Shown here piece after piece: positions 12,725 to 21,160 of a stretch of DNA of 64,000 nucleotides. Every line of letters starts with the position of its first letter. The stretch's first letter is position 1. A program made the position numbers and the translations under genes. The notes below the pieces were generated by a model. The model did no database searches, had not been told where the DNA came from, and was given only the letters and a program-made list of their open reading frames with translations. The stretch spans positions 62,001 through 126,000 of the forward strand of contig NZ_BOOC01000001.1 of the NCBI RefSeq assembly GCF_016863035.1, written 5' to 3'. Origin of the DNA: Microbispora corallina (GTDB taxonomy: Bacteria; Actinomycetota; Actinomycetes; Streptosporangiales; Streptosporangiaceae).

Positions 12725-13894
12725 TCAGGCGGTGGCGAGGAGGACGGCGACGGTCGCGGCGATGGCGGCCGCGGCGAGGCCGGCGCCCGTCAGCACGAAC
12801 TTGACGAGCGGCACCCGCACCTCGCCGCGGCGGCACCACTCGAACCACAGCAGGGTGGCCAGCGACCCCCAGGGCGTGACGACCGGTCCCAGGTTGGTGC
12901 CGACGAGCAGCGACAGCAGCTGCGTGTGGTTCGCCGCGGGGATGACCTGCTCGCCCGCGACGTAGGCCGGCAGGTTGTTCACGACGTTGGACAGGCCCGC
13001 CCCGGCCGCCGCGGCCCGGTAGGCGCCGTCTCCGTCGCCGCCGGAGCCGACGATCGCGTGCATGACGTCCGCCAGCCCGAGCCTGCTGAGCGTCGGGACC
13101 ACGAGGAACAGCCCGGTCACGAACACCAGCAGCCGCCACGGCAGCAGGCTCCAGACGAGCTTCGACCGGTCGCGCCACGCGAACGCCGCGACCACGGCCA
13201 CCGCCGCGACCAGCGCCGCCACCCCGATCTGGACGCCCGCGAGGATGGCGGCGACGAACAGCACGCAGGCCACGCCCGCCACCCCGAACAGCACGCGGTC
13301 GGCCACGGCGACGGGGGGCGGCGGCTGGTAGCGGGCCTCCCCCCGCTCCCCGCGCCGCCAGTAGAACACCCACAGGAACGCCATCGTGACGACGATCGAG
13401 ACCAGCGTCGGCGCCCACATCCGGGCCGCGAACGCCCGGGTGTCGAGGGCCACCCGGTTCATGGCGAGCAGGTTGGTCAGGTTGGAGACCGGCAGCAGCA
13501 GGCTGGCGGTGTTGGCCAGCCACGCCGTGGTCATCGCCAGCGGCAGCGGCGCGATCTTGGCGCGGGGGGCCAGCGCCAGCATGACCGGGGTGAGCAGCAC
13601 GGCCGTGGTGTCCAGGTTGAGGACGATCGTCACGAGGGACGCGAACGCCGTGCAGAGGAGGAACAGCGCGAAGTAGCTGCCGCGGCCGACGATCGCGAGG
13701 CGGGTCGCGATGACGTCGAAGACCTGCGCCTCCTTCGTCAGCTCCGCCAGCACGATCACGGCGCCGAGGAACAGCAGCAGGGGCGCGATGCGGTCGATGC
13801 TGTCCCTGGCCGTCGCCGCGGGCAGCAGGCCGGTGGCCACGAACACGATCCCGGCTGCCAGCAGCCCGAACCGGATCCAGTCGAGAACGGACAC
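12725..13894 (-). CDS. ArsB/NhaD-type ion transporter
   Basis: A 389-residue polytopic membrane protein with about ten to eleven hydrophobic helices. It has the features of the ArsB/NhaD branch of the ion-transporter superfamily: LNLDTTAVLLTPVMLALA in the first half, LLLPVSNLTNLLA, and the mirrored LVGTNLGPVVTPWGSLATLL near the C terminus. Members export arsenite or antimonite with ArsA, exchange Na+/H+ or move dicarboxylates. No arsenic genes are nearby, so the substrate is open. The GTG start at 13894-13892 places the first helix right after the N terminus; longer in-frame starts exist up to 13954. Confidence 0.82.
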   Translation of the reverse strand: MSVLDWIRFGLLAAGIVFVATGLLPAATARDSIDRIAPLLLFLGAVIVLAELTKEAQVFDVIATRLAIVGRGSYFALFLLCTAFASLVTIVLNLDTTAVLLTPVMLALAPRAKIAPLPLAMTTAWLANTASLLLPVSNLTNLLAMNRVALDTRAFAARMWAPTLVSIVVTMAFLWVFYWRRGERGEARYQPPPPVAVADRVLFGVAGVACVLFVAAILAGVQIGVAALVAAVAVVAAFAWRDRSKLVWSLLPWRLLVFVTGLFLVVPTLSRLGLADVMHAIVGSGGDGDGAYRAAAAGAGLSNVVNNLPAYVAGEQVIPAANHTQLLSLLVGTNLGPVVTPWGSLATLLWFEWCRRGEVRVPLVKFVLTGAGLAAAAIAATVAVLLATA

Positions 13895-14081
13895 CCGCCG
13901 AAGCCCACCCGCCACGGGGCACACCCTATATCGGTGTGATCGGCCCGGTACCACCGGAGATCGCGCAAGCCCTCCAAACCGTCGGTGAGAGCGGGGATAC
14001 TGGCGTCATGACCCGTGGCGATCTCCCCCGTCGTCCCCGCCCCGCCGTCCCCGCCCCGGGAGCGGGCGCACGGGAGACGGC

Positions 14082-17000
14082 ATGAACGGCCGCGAGGACG
14101 CCCGGACGGAGATCTTCATCAGCTACTCCCCCGCCGACGAGCGGTGGGCGACGTGGATCGCCTGGCAGCTGGAGGCCGCCGGCTACCGCACCATGCTCCA
14201 GGCGTGGGACTTCGTGCCCGGCACCAACTTCATCGACTTCATGGACCGCGGCGTCAGCGAGGCCGACCTCGTCGTCGCCGTGCTCACCCGCAACTACCTC
14301 CAGTCGCGGTACGGACGGCTGGAGTGGCAGGCCGCGCTGCGCGCCGATCCCGACAACCCCTCCAACAAGCTCGTCACCGTGCGGCTGGAGGACTGCCCGC
14401 TCGAGGGCCTGCTGTCGACGATCACCTGGGTCGACCTCCTCGGGGTGGCCGATCCCGACGAGGCCCGGCGGCTGCTGCTCACCCGGATCCGCCAGGCGCT
14501 CGCCGGGCGCGCCAAGCCCGCCGAGCAGCCCCACTTCCCGCCGGCGGCGGTCGCGGCGCGTCCCGGCCCGCCGGACGAGCCGCCCCGGGAGCCCGCCGTA
14601 CGGGTGCCGCGGCCGCGGCGCACCCCCGCGACGGCTCCCGCCTTCCCCTCGGCGGCCCGCGCGGGCGGCGCGGCGACGGTCAGCATGCTGCACGTGGCCG
14701 GGCCGCGGTTCGGCCGCGGGCTCGCCGAGGCCGACGAGCCCATCGACGCGGGTGAGCTGCAGGCGAGCATCTGGGCCGACCTGACCCGGCTGGCGGACGC
14801 CGGGGTGCCCCGGCCCGACCTGCTGGTCGTCACCGGCGACCTCACCGAGTCGGGCAGCATCCGGGAGTGCGAGCAGGCGCTGACGTTCCTGACGGGGCTG
14901 CGCGTGCTGCTGGGCCTGGAGCCGGGCCGCCTGGTGGTCGTCCCCGGGCCGCGCGACGTCACCAGGGCCGCCTGCCGCGCCTACTTCGCCACCTGCGAGG
15001 CCGACGACGTGGCACCCCAGCCGCCGTACTGGCCGAAGTGGCGCCACTTCTCCACTCTCTTCAAGGAGATCTACCAGGGCCTCGACGGGCCGGCGTTCGA
15101 CAGCGCGCAGCCGTGGACGCTTTTCGAGCTGCCCGAGCTGCGGACGGTGGTGGCCGGGCTCAACTCCACGATCGCGATGAGCCACCGCGAGGAGGACGAC
15201 CACGGGTTCGTCGGCGAGGCCCAGGCGGCCTGGTTCGCCGAGCGGCTGCGGCAGTACGACGGCTGGCTGAAGGTGGGGGCCGTCGCGCACCCGCCGCCGG
15301 GCCTGCGCGACGCCGGCACGCTGGAGCGCCTGCTCGGCTCCCGCCTCGACCTCCTCCTGCACGGCCGCGACCCCCGCCGCGGCCCCGAGGACCTCTGGGA
15401 GCTCGACGGGCTGCCGTGCCTGCCCGCCCTCGCGCCGGGCCGCCACCAGATCGTCCAGCTCACCCCGGAGGGGCTGCGCCGGTGGCCGCGCGACCGGGCC
15501 GAGCTGGGCGGGCCCGAGGTCGTCCCGTACGCCTGGCGGCTGTGGCGGCCGCAGAGCCCGCCCGCGCCGGCCGAGCCCGGGCCGCCGCCCGAGCCCGACA
15601 CCCAGGCCGGGCCGGCCGACCTGCTGCTCGACCGGATCGTCGAGGTGTGCGAGACGCGGTTCGAACGGGCCAAGATCCGCCGGGTCCCGGGCGACCCGCC
15701 GCACCTGCTCGTCACCCACCCCGAGGACGGCTTCGTCCGGCAGTTCCTCATCGGCGCCCACGCCGGGCCGCTCACCCGCGACCGGGTCGAGGCGTTCCTC
15801 GCCCACGTGCACGCCGCCGGGCTGGAGCACGGCTCGGAGCTGGTTTACCAGGGGCCGACCCCGGCCCAGGCGCTGCGGGACGACGCGCTGCGGCGCGGGC
15901 TGCGGCTGCGCAGCTTCACCGAGTTCCAGGGGCTGCTCGACCTGTCCGACCACGTGGCCGGGCAGACGGCCCGGCTGCGGAGCGACCGACGCTACCCGCC
16001 CGACCTGTACGTGCCGCAGCGGTTCCGGGAGCTCGACCGGGCCGGGGAGGGCGTCCGCGACGACCTGGCCGGGGAGCTGATGCGGCTGCTCGCCGCCGAC
16101 CACGGCCGGTTCGTGCTCGTGCTCGGCGACTTCGGGCGGGGCAAGACCTTCGCCCTGCACGAGGTGGCCCGGCGCATCCCGTCCGAGCTGCCGCACCTCA
16201 CGCCGATCCTGATCGAGCTGCGCGCCCTCGACAAGGCGCACTCGGTCGACGGTCTGGTCGCCGCCCACCTGGCCAACCACGGCGAGGAGCTGATCGACCT
16301 CAAGGCCTTCCACTACATGCTGCGCCAGGGCCGGATCGTGCTGCTGTTCGACGGCTTCGACGAGCTCGTCACCCGGGTCACGTACGAACGGGCGGCCGAC
16401 CACCTCGACACCCTCCTGCAGGCCGCGGAGGACAAGGCGAAGATCGTGGTGGCCGGCCGCACCCAGCACTTCAAGTCCCGCAGCCAGGTGATGACCGCGC
16501 TCGGCGAGAAGGTCGGGCTGCTGCCCAACCGCCGGGTGCTGAGCATCGAGGAGTTCACCCAAGACCAGATCAGGGCGTACCTGGTCAACCGGTACGGCTC
16601 GCAGCGGGCGGCGGACGATCGCATGGACCTGCTGCGGGGAGTCGGCGACCTGCTCGGCCTCGCGCAGAACCCCCGGATGCTCAGCTTCATCGCCGACCTG
16701 CCCGAGGAGCGGCTGCGCGCCGTGGCGCAGGCGGGGGAGGCGATCAGCGCCGCCGGCCTGTACCAGGAGATCCTCGACACCTGGCTGGCGTTCGAGGAGA
16801 ACCGCACCCGCGGCGTCGCCGGCTCGCCCGGCGGGCTGACCCGCGACGAGCTGTGGCGGGCCGCGACGACGCTCGCCCTGCGCCTGTGGGAGACCGGCGA
16901 GACCTACCTGCGCCCGTCGGAGCTCTCCGAGGTCGCCGACACGCTGACCGGCCTGACCGGTTCCGCGGACCGGCCTGGCGGGGCCGAGACCGAGCAGGAG

Positions 17001-19775
17001 GGCGCCGGGCGCGCCGCGGTGTCGGGCGACCGGCTGTCGCCCGGCCAGGCGGCGCACGCGGTGGGGGCCGGGAGCCTGCTGGTCCGCACCGACGAGGGGC
17101 TGTTCGGCTTCATCCACGCGTCGGTCGTGGAGTGGCTGGTCGCGCGCCACCTGTCGGGCTCGCTCGACGACCTGGCGCTGCGCCCGCTGTCGGCCCTCAC
17201 CGTCGACTTCCTGTGCGACCTGGCCGACGCCGCCCGCCTGCAGTCGTGGGCCGCCCGCACGCTCGCCTCCCCGGCCTCCGGCGACGCGGCCAGGGCCAAC
17301 GCGATCAAGGTGACGACCCGGCTGCGCACACCGGCGCGGACCGACCTGCGGGGCGCCCGCCTCAGCGGGGAGGACCTGTCGTACCGGGAGCTGTCGGGCG
17401 TCGACCTCACCGGCGCGGACCTCACCGACGCGCGGCTGGTCGGCGCCAACCTGGCGCACGCCGTGCTGCGCGACGCCACGCTCGCGGGCGCCCGGCTGGA
17501 CGAGGCCGTGCTGGCGGGCGCCGACCTGCGCGGCGCCGACCTGTCGCGGGCCCGGCTCGCCCGGGCCGACCTGCGCGACGCGGCCGTCGAGGGCGGCACG
17601 TGGGACCGGGCCGCGTTGATCGACGCCGTGGGCGTCCCGGCCGACGCCCCCGAGCTCCGCGGCGCCGCCGTCGCGCCCGGCCGGCCCGTGACCGCCGAGC
17701 TCGCGCCCGCCCTCGTCGGCGTGCCGTACGGCTACCACTTCGAGAGCAGCCGGCTGCCCGAGCCCGTCGCGTACAGCCCCGACGGCGGGATGCTCGCGGT
17801 GGGCAGCGAGGACGGCGGCGTGCTCGTCTGCGACAGCGTGACCGGCTCCGCCCTGCGGACGCTCCAGGGCCACCGCGGGCGGGTCTACAAGGCCGTGTAC
17901 GGCGCGACGGGACTGGTGACCGGCGCCGCCGACGGGACCGTCCGCGTCTGGGACACGGCGACCGGCGCCGCTCTCCACGTCCTGCAGGGCCACCCCCAGG
18001 GCGTCTGGCCGGTCGTGACGTCCGGCGACCTGATCGCCGCGGGCGGAGCCGACGGGGTGGTGCGGGTGTGGTCGGGCGGCGAGCCGCTGCTGGAGCTGCC
18101 CGGGCACGCTGCGCCCGTCTACACGGCCGTCTTCCTGCCGGGCCTGCTCGTCACCGGCGACTCGGCGGGGGCGATCCGCGTGTGGGACCTCGCCACCGGC
18201 CGGGTCCGCCACCACCTCCACGGCCACAGCGGCGCCGTCTACCGGCTCGTCCTCAGCCCCGACGGCACGCTGCTCGCCGCGGGCGACGGTCAGGGCGTGC
18301 TGCGGATCTGGGACCCCCGCACCGGCGAGCCGATCCACGAGCTGACCGGCCACCCCGGCCGGATCTACGCCATGGCGTTCCACCCCGGAGGCCACCTGCT
18401 CGCGTCCGGCGACACGACGGGAGCCGTGCGGCTGTGGGACCCGGTCGCGGGCACCCCGGCGGGCGACGTCCCCGGCCACCGGGGCGCCGTGTACCAGGTG
18501 CTGTTCAGCCCGTCCGGGGAGCTGCTGGCCACCGGCGACAGCGACGGCGTCGTACGGACCTGGGACACCGCGACGGCCCGGCCCCGAACCGAGCTGACCG
18601 GGCACCGCGGTTCGGTGTGGCCGTTCGCGTTCCGCCCGGACGGCCGGCAGCTCGTGACCAGCAGCAACGACGGCACGACCCGCCTGTGGGACCCGCTCAC
18701 CGGGCAGTGCAGGCAGACGCTGCGGGGGCACGGCCGCCGGATCACCTCCGTGCGGTTCTCCGCCGACGGCAGCATGCTCGCCACCTGCGGCAACGACGGC
18801 TACGTGCGGCTGTGGGACCCCCGGACCGGCCGCCGGCACCGCTCCCTCACCGGCGCGGCCGACCGGCTGGTCTCGGCCGTCTTCAGCCCTGCCGGGCCGC
18901 TGCTGGCGACCGCCAGCAACGACGGCGGCGTCTACCTGTGGAACCCGGCCGCCGGGACGTACGAGCGCGAGCTCAACGTCGAGACCGACCACGTCTGGGC
19001 GGAGGCGCTGAGCCCGGACGGCGAGCTCCTCGCGACCGCGAACGACGACGACAGCGTCCGGCTGTGGTTCCGCACCACCGGACGGCAGGTGGTCAACCTG
19101 GCCGGCCACCGGGGCCGGGTGCGCTCGATCGCGTTCAGCCCGGACGGCCGCCTGCTCGCCACCGGCTGCGACGACCGGAAGGTCCGGCTGTGGGAGGTGC
19201 CCTCCGGGGCGTACGTCGCCACCCTGGACGGCCACGAGGACCGGGTGTACTCCGTGGTGTTCCACCCGGACGGCCGGTTGCTGGCGAGCGCGAGCAACGA
19301 CGGCACCGCCCGGCTGTGGGACGTCACGAGCGGCCGATGCCGGCACGTGCTCGAACGCGGAGCCGGCCGGCTCTGGACCGCCGCGTTCAGCCCGTCAGGC
19401 GACCTGCTGGCCACGGCCGGCGACGACCTGACCGTGCGGCTGTGGGACCCGGTGTCGGGGGCGCACGTCCAGTCGCTGACCGGGCACACCCGCCGGGTCT
19501 GGTCGGTGGCGTTCCACCCCTCCGGCGACCTGCTCGCGAGCGCCGGCGACGACGGCGTGGTGATCCTGTGGGACGTGCCGGCCTGGACCCGGCGGGCCAC
19601 CCTGCTCGGCCTGCCCGAGGGCTGGGCGGCGTTCGCGCCGGGCGGCCACTACAAGCTGGAGGGCGACGTGTCCGGCCAGTTCTGGTACGTCGTCGGCATG
19701 TGCCGCTTCGAGCCTGGCGAGCTCGACGAGTACCTCCCCGAGGTGCGCCGCCTGGCCCTCGACGAACCCTTCTGA
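14082..19775 (+). CDS. TIR / pseudo-metallophosphoesterase / NACHT / pentapeptide / WD40 STAND protein
   Basis: A 1,897-residue multidomain protein. Order: TIR domain (about 9-140, with EIFISYSPADERW and a candidate NADase Glu81 in RLEWQAAL); Pro-rich linker (145-195); a calcineurin-like phosphoesterase fold (about 200-490) in which most metal ligands are replaced; an unassigned alpha/beta domain (510-635); NACHT NTPase (675-900) with Walker A GDFGRGKT at 682-689 and Walker B VLLFDGFDE at 753-761; helical region; 16 or so pentapeptide repeats (1086-1172); fifteen WD40 repeats (about 1212-1840); and a C-terminal cap. Such STAND proteins sense a ligand through their repeats, oligomerise, and trigger an effector. 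Here the TIR would be the effector, possibly degrading NAD. Phage defence or signalling is inference. GGGAGA precedes the ATG by 4 nt. It is monocistronic. Confidence 0.9.
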   Translation: MNGREDARTEIFISYSPADERWATWIAWQLEAAGYRTMLQAWDFVPGTNFIDFMDRGVSEADLVVAVLTRNYLQSRYGRLEWQAALRADPDNPSNKLVTVRLEDCPLEGLLSTITWVDLLGVADPDEARRLLLTRIRQALAGRAKPAEQPHFPPAAVAARPGPPDEPPREPAVRVPRPRRTPATAPAFPSAARAGGAATVSMLHVAGPRFGRGLAEADEPIDAGELQASIWADLTRLADAGVPRPDLLVVTGDLTESGSIRECEQALTFLTGLRVLLGLEPGRLVVVPGPRDVTRAACRAYFATCEADDVAPQPPYWPKWRHFSTLFKEIYQGLDGPAFDSAQPWTLFELPELRTVVAGLNSTIAMSHREEDDHGFVGEAQAAWFAERLRQYDGWLKVGAVAHPPPGLRDAGTLERLLGSRLDLLLHGRDPRRGPEDLWELDGLPCLPALAPGRHQIVQLTPEGLRRWPRDRAELGGPEVVPYAWRLWRPQSPPAPAEPGPPPEPDTQAGPADLLLDRIVEVCETRFERAKIRRVPGDPPHLLVTHPEDGFVRQFLIGAHAGPLTRDRVEAFLAHVHAAGLEHGSELVYQGPTPAQALRDDALRRGLRLRSFTEFQGLLDLSDHVAGQTARLRSDRRYPPDLYVPQRFRELDRAGEGVRDDLAGELMRLLAADHGRFVLVLGDFGRGKTFALHEVARRIPSELPHLTPILIELRALDKAHSVDGLVAAHLANHGEELIDLKAFHYMLRQGRIVLLFDGFDELVTRVTYERAADHLDTLLQAAEDKAKIVVAGRTQHFKSRSQVMTALGEKVGLLPNRRVLSIEEFTQDQIRAYLVNRYGSQRAADDRMDLLRGVGDLLGLAQNPRMLSFIADLPEERLRAVAQAGEAISAAGLYQEILDTWLAFEENRTRGVAGSPGGLTRDELWRAATTLALRLWETGETYLRPSELSEVADTLTGLTGSADRPGGAETEQEGAGRAAVSGDRLSPGQAAHAVGAGSLLVRTDEGLFGFIHASVVEWLVARHLSGSLDDLALRPLSALTVDFLCDLADAARLQSWAARTLASPASGDAARANAIKVTTRLRTPARTDLRGARLSGEDLSYRELSGVDLTGADLTDARLVGANLAHAVLRDATLAGARLDEAVLAGADLRGADLSRARLARADLRDAAVEGGTWDRAALIDAVGVPADAPELRGAAVAPGRPVTAELAPALVGVPYGYHFESSRLPEPVAYSPDGGMLAVGSEDGGVLVCDSVTGSALRTLQGHRGRVYKAVYGATGLVTGAADGTVRVWDTATGAALHVLQGHPQGVWPVVTSGDLIAAGGADGVVRVWSGGEPLLELPGHAAPVYTAVFLPGLLVTGDSAGAIRVWDLATGRVRHHLHGHSGAVYRLVLSPDGTLLAAGDGQGVLRIWDPRTGEPIHELTGHPGRIYAMAFHPGGHLLASGDTTGAVRLWDPVAGTPAGDVPGHRGAVYQVLFSPSGELLATGDSDGVVRTWDTATARPRTELTGHRGSVWPFAFRPDGRQLVTSSNDGTTRLWDPLTGQCRQTLRGHGRRITSVRFSADGSMLATCGNDGYVRLWDPRTGRRHRSLTGAADRLVSAVFSPAGPLLATASNDGGVYLWNPAAGTYERELNVETDHVWAEALSPDGELLATANDDDSVRLWFRTTGRQVVNLAGHRGRVRSIAFSPDGRLLATGCDDRKVRLWEVPSGAYVATLDGHEDRVYSVVFHPDGRLLASASNDGTARLWDVTSGRCRHVLERGAGRLWTAAFSPSGDLLATAGDDLTVRLWDPVSGAHVQSLTGHTRRVWSVAFHPSGDLLASAGDDGVVILWDVPAWTRRATLLGLPEGWAAFAPGGHYKLEGDVSGQFWYVVGMCRFEPGELDEYLPEVRRLALDEPF
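17337..17599 (+). other. Pentapeptide-repeat segment of the STAND protein
   Basis: Residues 1086-1172 follow the A(D/N)LXX pattern (for example GADLTDARLVGANLAHAVL), which folds as a quadrilateral beta-helix. It bridges the NACHT arm region and the WD40 array, probably as a rigid spacer. Confidence 0.75.
17716..19604 (+). repeat. Array of fifteen WD40 repeats
   Basis: Fifteen units, most of 42 residues, with the FSPDG..LLATGSNDGTVRLWD..TG pattern and GH dipeptides. Units 2-4 are shorter because they lack the SPDG turn. Fifteen units would give two seven-blade propellers plus one extra unit, or one eight- and one seven-blade propeller. Units 9-15 are the most alike, which suggests recent duplication of that part. 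Confidence 0.85.
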
Positions 19776-19793
19776 GCGCCTTTACGTCGTAGA

Positions 19794-20387
19794 TCAGCGA
19801 CGGGTGGTCAGGTCGAGCCAGACCTTGTCGGCCTGGGCGTCGAGCGACTCGAGCGTGCCGCCGTTGTCGATCACGATGTCGGCGACGGCCAGCCGGTCCT
19901 CCCGGGTGGCCTGCGCCGCGATCCTGGCCCGCGCGTCGGCCTCGGCCATGCCGCGGAACGTGCGCAGCCGCTCGATCCTGACGTCGTCGGGCGCGTCGAC
20001 CACGATCACGACGTCGTACAGGGGGGCGAGGCCGTTCTCGGCCAGGAGCGGGACGTCGTAGACGACGACGGCGTCCTCGGGGGCGGCCCGCTGGAGCTCC
20101 TCGACGCGGGCGCCGACCTTCGGGTGGACGATGCCATTGAGGATCTTCAGCTGGGCGGCGTCGGCGAACACGATCGACCCGAGCTTCTCGCGGTCGAGCG
20201 TCCCGTCGGGGCGGAGCACGCCCTCGCCGAACGCCTCGACCACCTCCGCCAGCCCCGGGGTTCCCGGTTCGACCACCTCTCGGGCGATCGTGTCGGCGTC
20301 GATCACGACCGCGCCGTGGGCCGCGAGCCTGCGCGACACCTCGCTCTTGCCCGACCCTATGCCGCCCGTGAGCCCGACCTTCAGCAC
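19794..20387 (-). CDS. coaE: Dephospho-CoA kinase
   Basis: CoaE (197 residues) phosphorylates the 3'-hydroxyl of dephospho-CoA in the last step of CoA synthesis. Walker [12 protein letters not shown] is at residues 5-15, [10 protein letters not shown] follows, and the lid/core segment [11 protein letters not shown] is present. Length is normal; some actinobacterial CoaE proteins carry a GrpB-like extension that is absent here. It is convergent with the large STAND gene, whose stop is only 18 nt away. Confidence 0.96.
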   Translation of the reverse strand: MLKVGLTGGIGSGKSEVSRRLAAHGAVVIDADTIAREVVEPGTPGLAEVVEAFGEGVLRPDGTLDREKLGSIVFADAAQLKILNGIVHPKVGARVEELQRAAPEDAVVVYDVPLLAENGLAPLYDVVIVVDAPDDVRIERLRTFRGMAEADARARIAAQATREDRLAVADIVIDNGGTLESLDAQADKVWLDLTTRR

Positions 20388-20453
20388 GCCCGAAGCCTAC
20401 CGGCCGCCGGGCCACCCACGGGAGGCCGGTCGCCCGTGGGCGCCGCGGTCGCC

Positions 20454-20912
20454 TCAGCCGAGGGCGCGACGGAGGTGGATGAGGGTCAGATGGTCCTGCA
20501 GTCGTTCGCGGTGGGTCTCGCGGTAGCCGAGGCGGCGGTACAGGCGCAGGTTCCCCTCGGACAGGTGCCCGGTGAACAGGTCGAACGCGGTCGCCTCGGG
20601 GACGGCCTCGTGCAGGGCGGCCAGCAGGGCGCCGCCGATCCCCTGGCCCTGCCGGTCGGGCGCCACCACGAGGCGGCCGACGAGGCAGGTCGTGCCGGAC
20701 ATCCGGCCGCGGACCGACCCGACGATCCGCCCGGCGTCGACGGCCTTGAGCACGATGCCGTTCTCGACCACGGCGCGGACCTGGTCGAGGGACTCGACGA
20801 GCGGGCCGATGAACGGGTCGCCGTACATCTGGGCCTCGGTGACATAGGCCGCCCGCTGGAGCGTGAGGATCTCCCCCGCGTCCTCAGGCCGCGCCCGCTC
20901 GATCTCCACCAC
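20454..20912 (-). CDS. GNAT-family N-acetyltransferase
   Basis: A 152-residue acetyl-CoA-dependent acetyltransferase of the GNAT fold. The acetyl-CoA pyrophosphate loop is VVAPDRQGQGIGGALLAAL (Q/RxxGxG/A), and the C-terminal NLRLYRRLGYRETHRE is the usual beta-6/alpha-4 end. The acceptor (amine, amino acid, antibiotic or protein) is not predictable. It lies between rpsA and coaE on the same strand; the 66-nt gap to coaE would allow co-transcription. Confidence 0.88.
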   Translation of the reverse strand: MVEIERARPEDAGEILTLQRAAYVTEAQMYGDPFIGPLVESLDQVRAVVENGIVLKAVDAGRIVGSVRGRMSGTTCLVGRLVVAPDRQGQGIGGALLAALHEAVPEATAFDLFTGHLSEGNLRLYRRLGYRETHRERLQDHLTLIHLRRALG

Positions 20913-20990
20913 GCGATCACCCTACCGGTGGCCGCCCCCGCCGCTTCGCGGCCGTCTGGAAAGCAGGACGCCGACATGCCGACCGGTGCG

Positions 20991-21024
20991 GCGCGGCCGC
21001 ATGGCGCGGCCGCATGGCGTGGCC
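20991..21024 (+). repeat. Short 13-bp tandem repeat
   Basis: GCGCGGCCGCATG occurs twice in tandem (20991-21003 and 21004-21016), followed by a decayed third copy, in the spacer between the GNAT gene and the rpsA terminator. Confidence 0.6.
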
Positions 21025-21094
21025 GAGGCGCGGGAGGCGCCGCCACGCGCCAGGAGTTGCCTGTCCGGCCGCTTGGCGAGGGCTGGGGACGCGG

Positions 21095-21125
21095 AAAGGC
21101 CCCGCCCGGAAGGGGCGGGGCCTTT
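21095..21125 (-). terminator. Intrinsic terminator of rpsA
   Basis: A perfect 13-bp stem (AAAGGCCCCGCCC and its complement) with a 5-nt loop, 35 nt downstream of the rpsA stop, ending in a short T-run on the minus-strand transcript. It also flanks the GNAT gene and could act weakly in both directions. Confidence 0.85.
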
Positions 21126-21160
21126 CGCTCGGTCTTACCGCCGGCTGGGCCGGTGGGCGA

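Noticed and set aside
12725..13894. Arsenic resistance operon
   Set aside because: The transporter is ArsB/NhaD-like, but no arsR, arsC or arsA gene is near; the adjacent TetR gene is better tied to the oxidoreductase.
13926..19346. A 1,806-codon open frame on the minus strand opposite the STAND gene
   Set aside because: It is the antisense of a GC-rich gene. Its peptide is Arg/Gly/Ala/Pro-rich low complexity with no domain, while the plus strand carries clear TIR, NACHT and WD40 motifs.
17716..19604. Periodic DNA considered as a non-coding satellite
   Set aside because: The 126-bp periodicity is fully explained by in-frame WD40 repeats of 42 codons.
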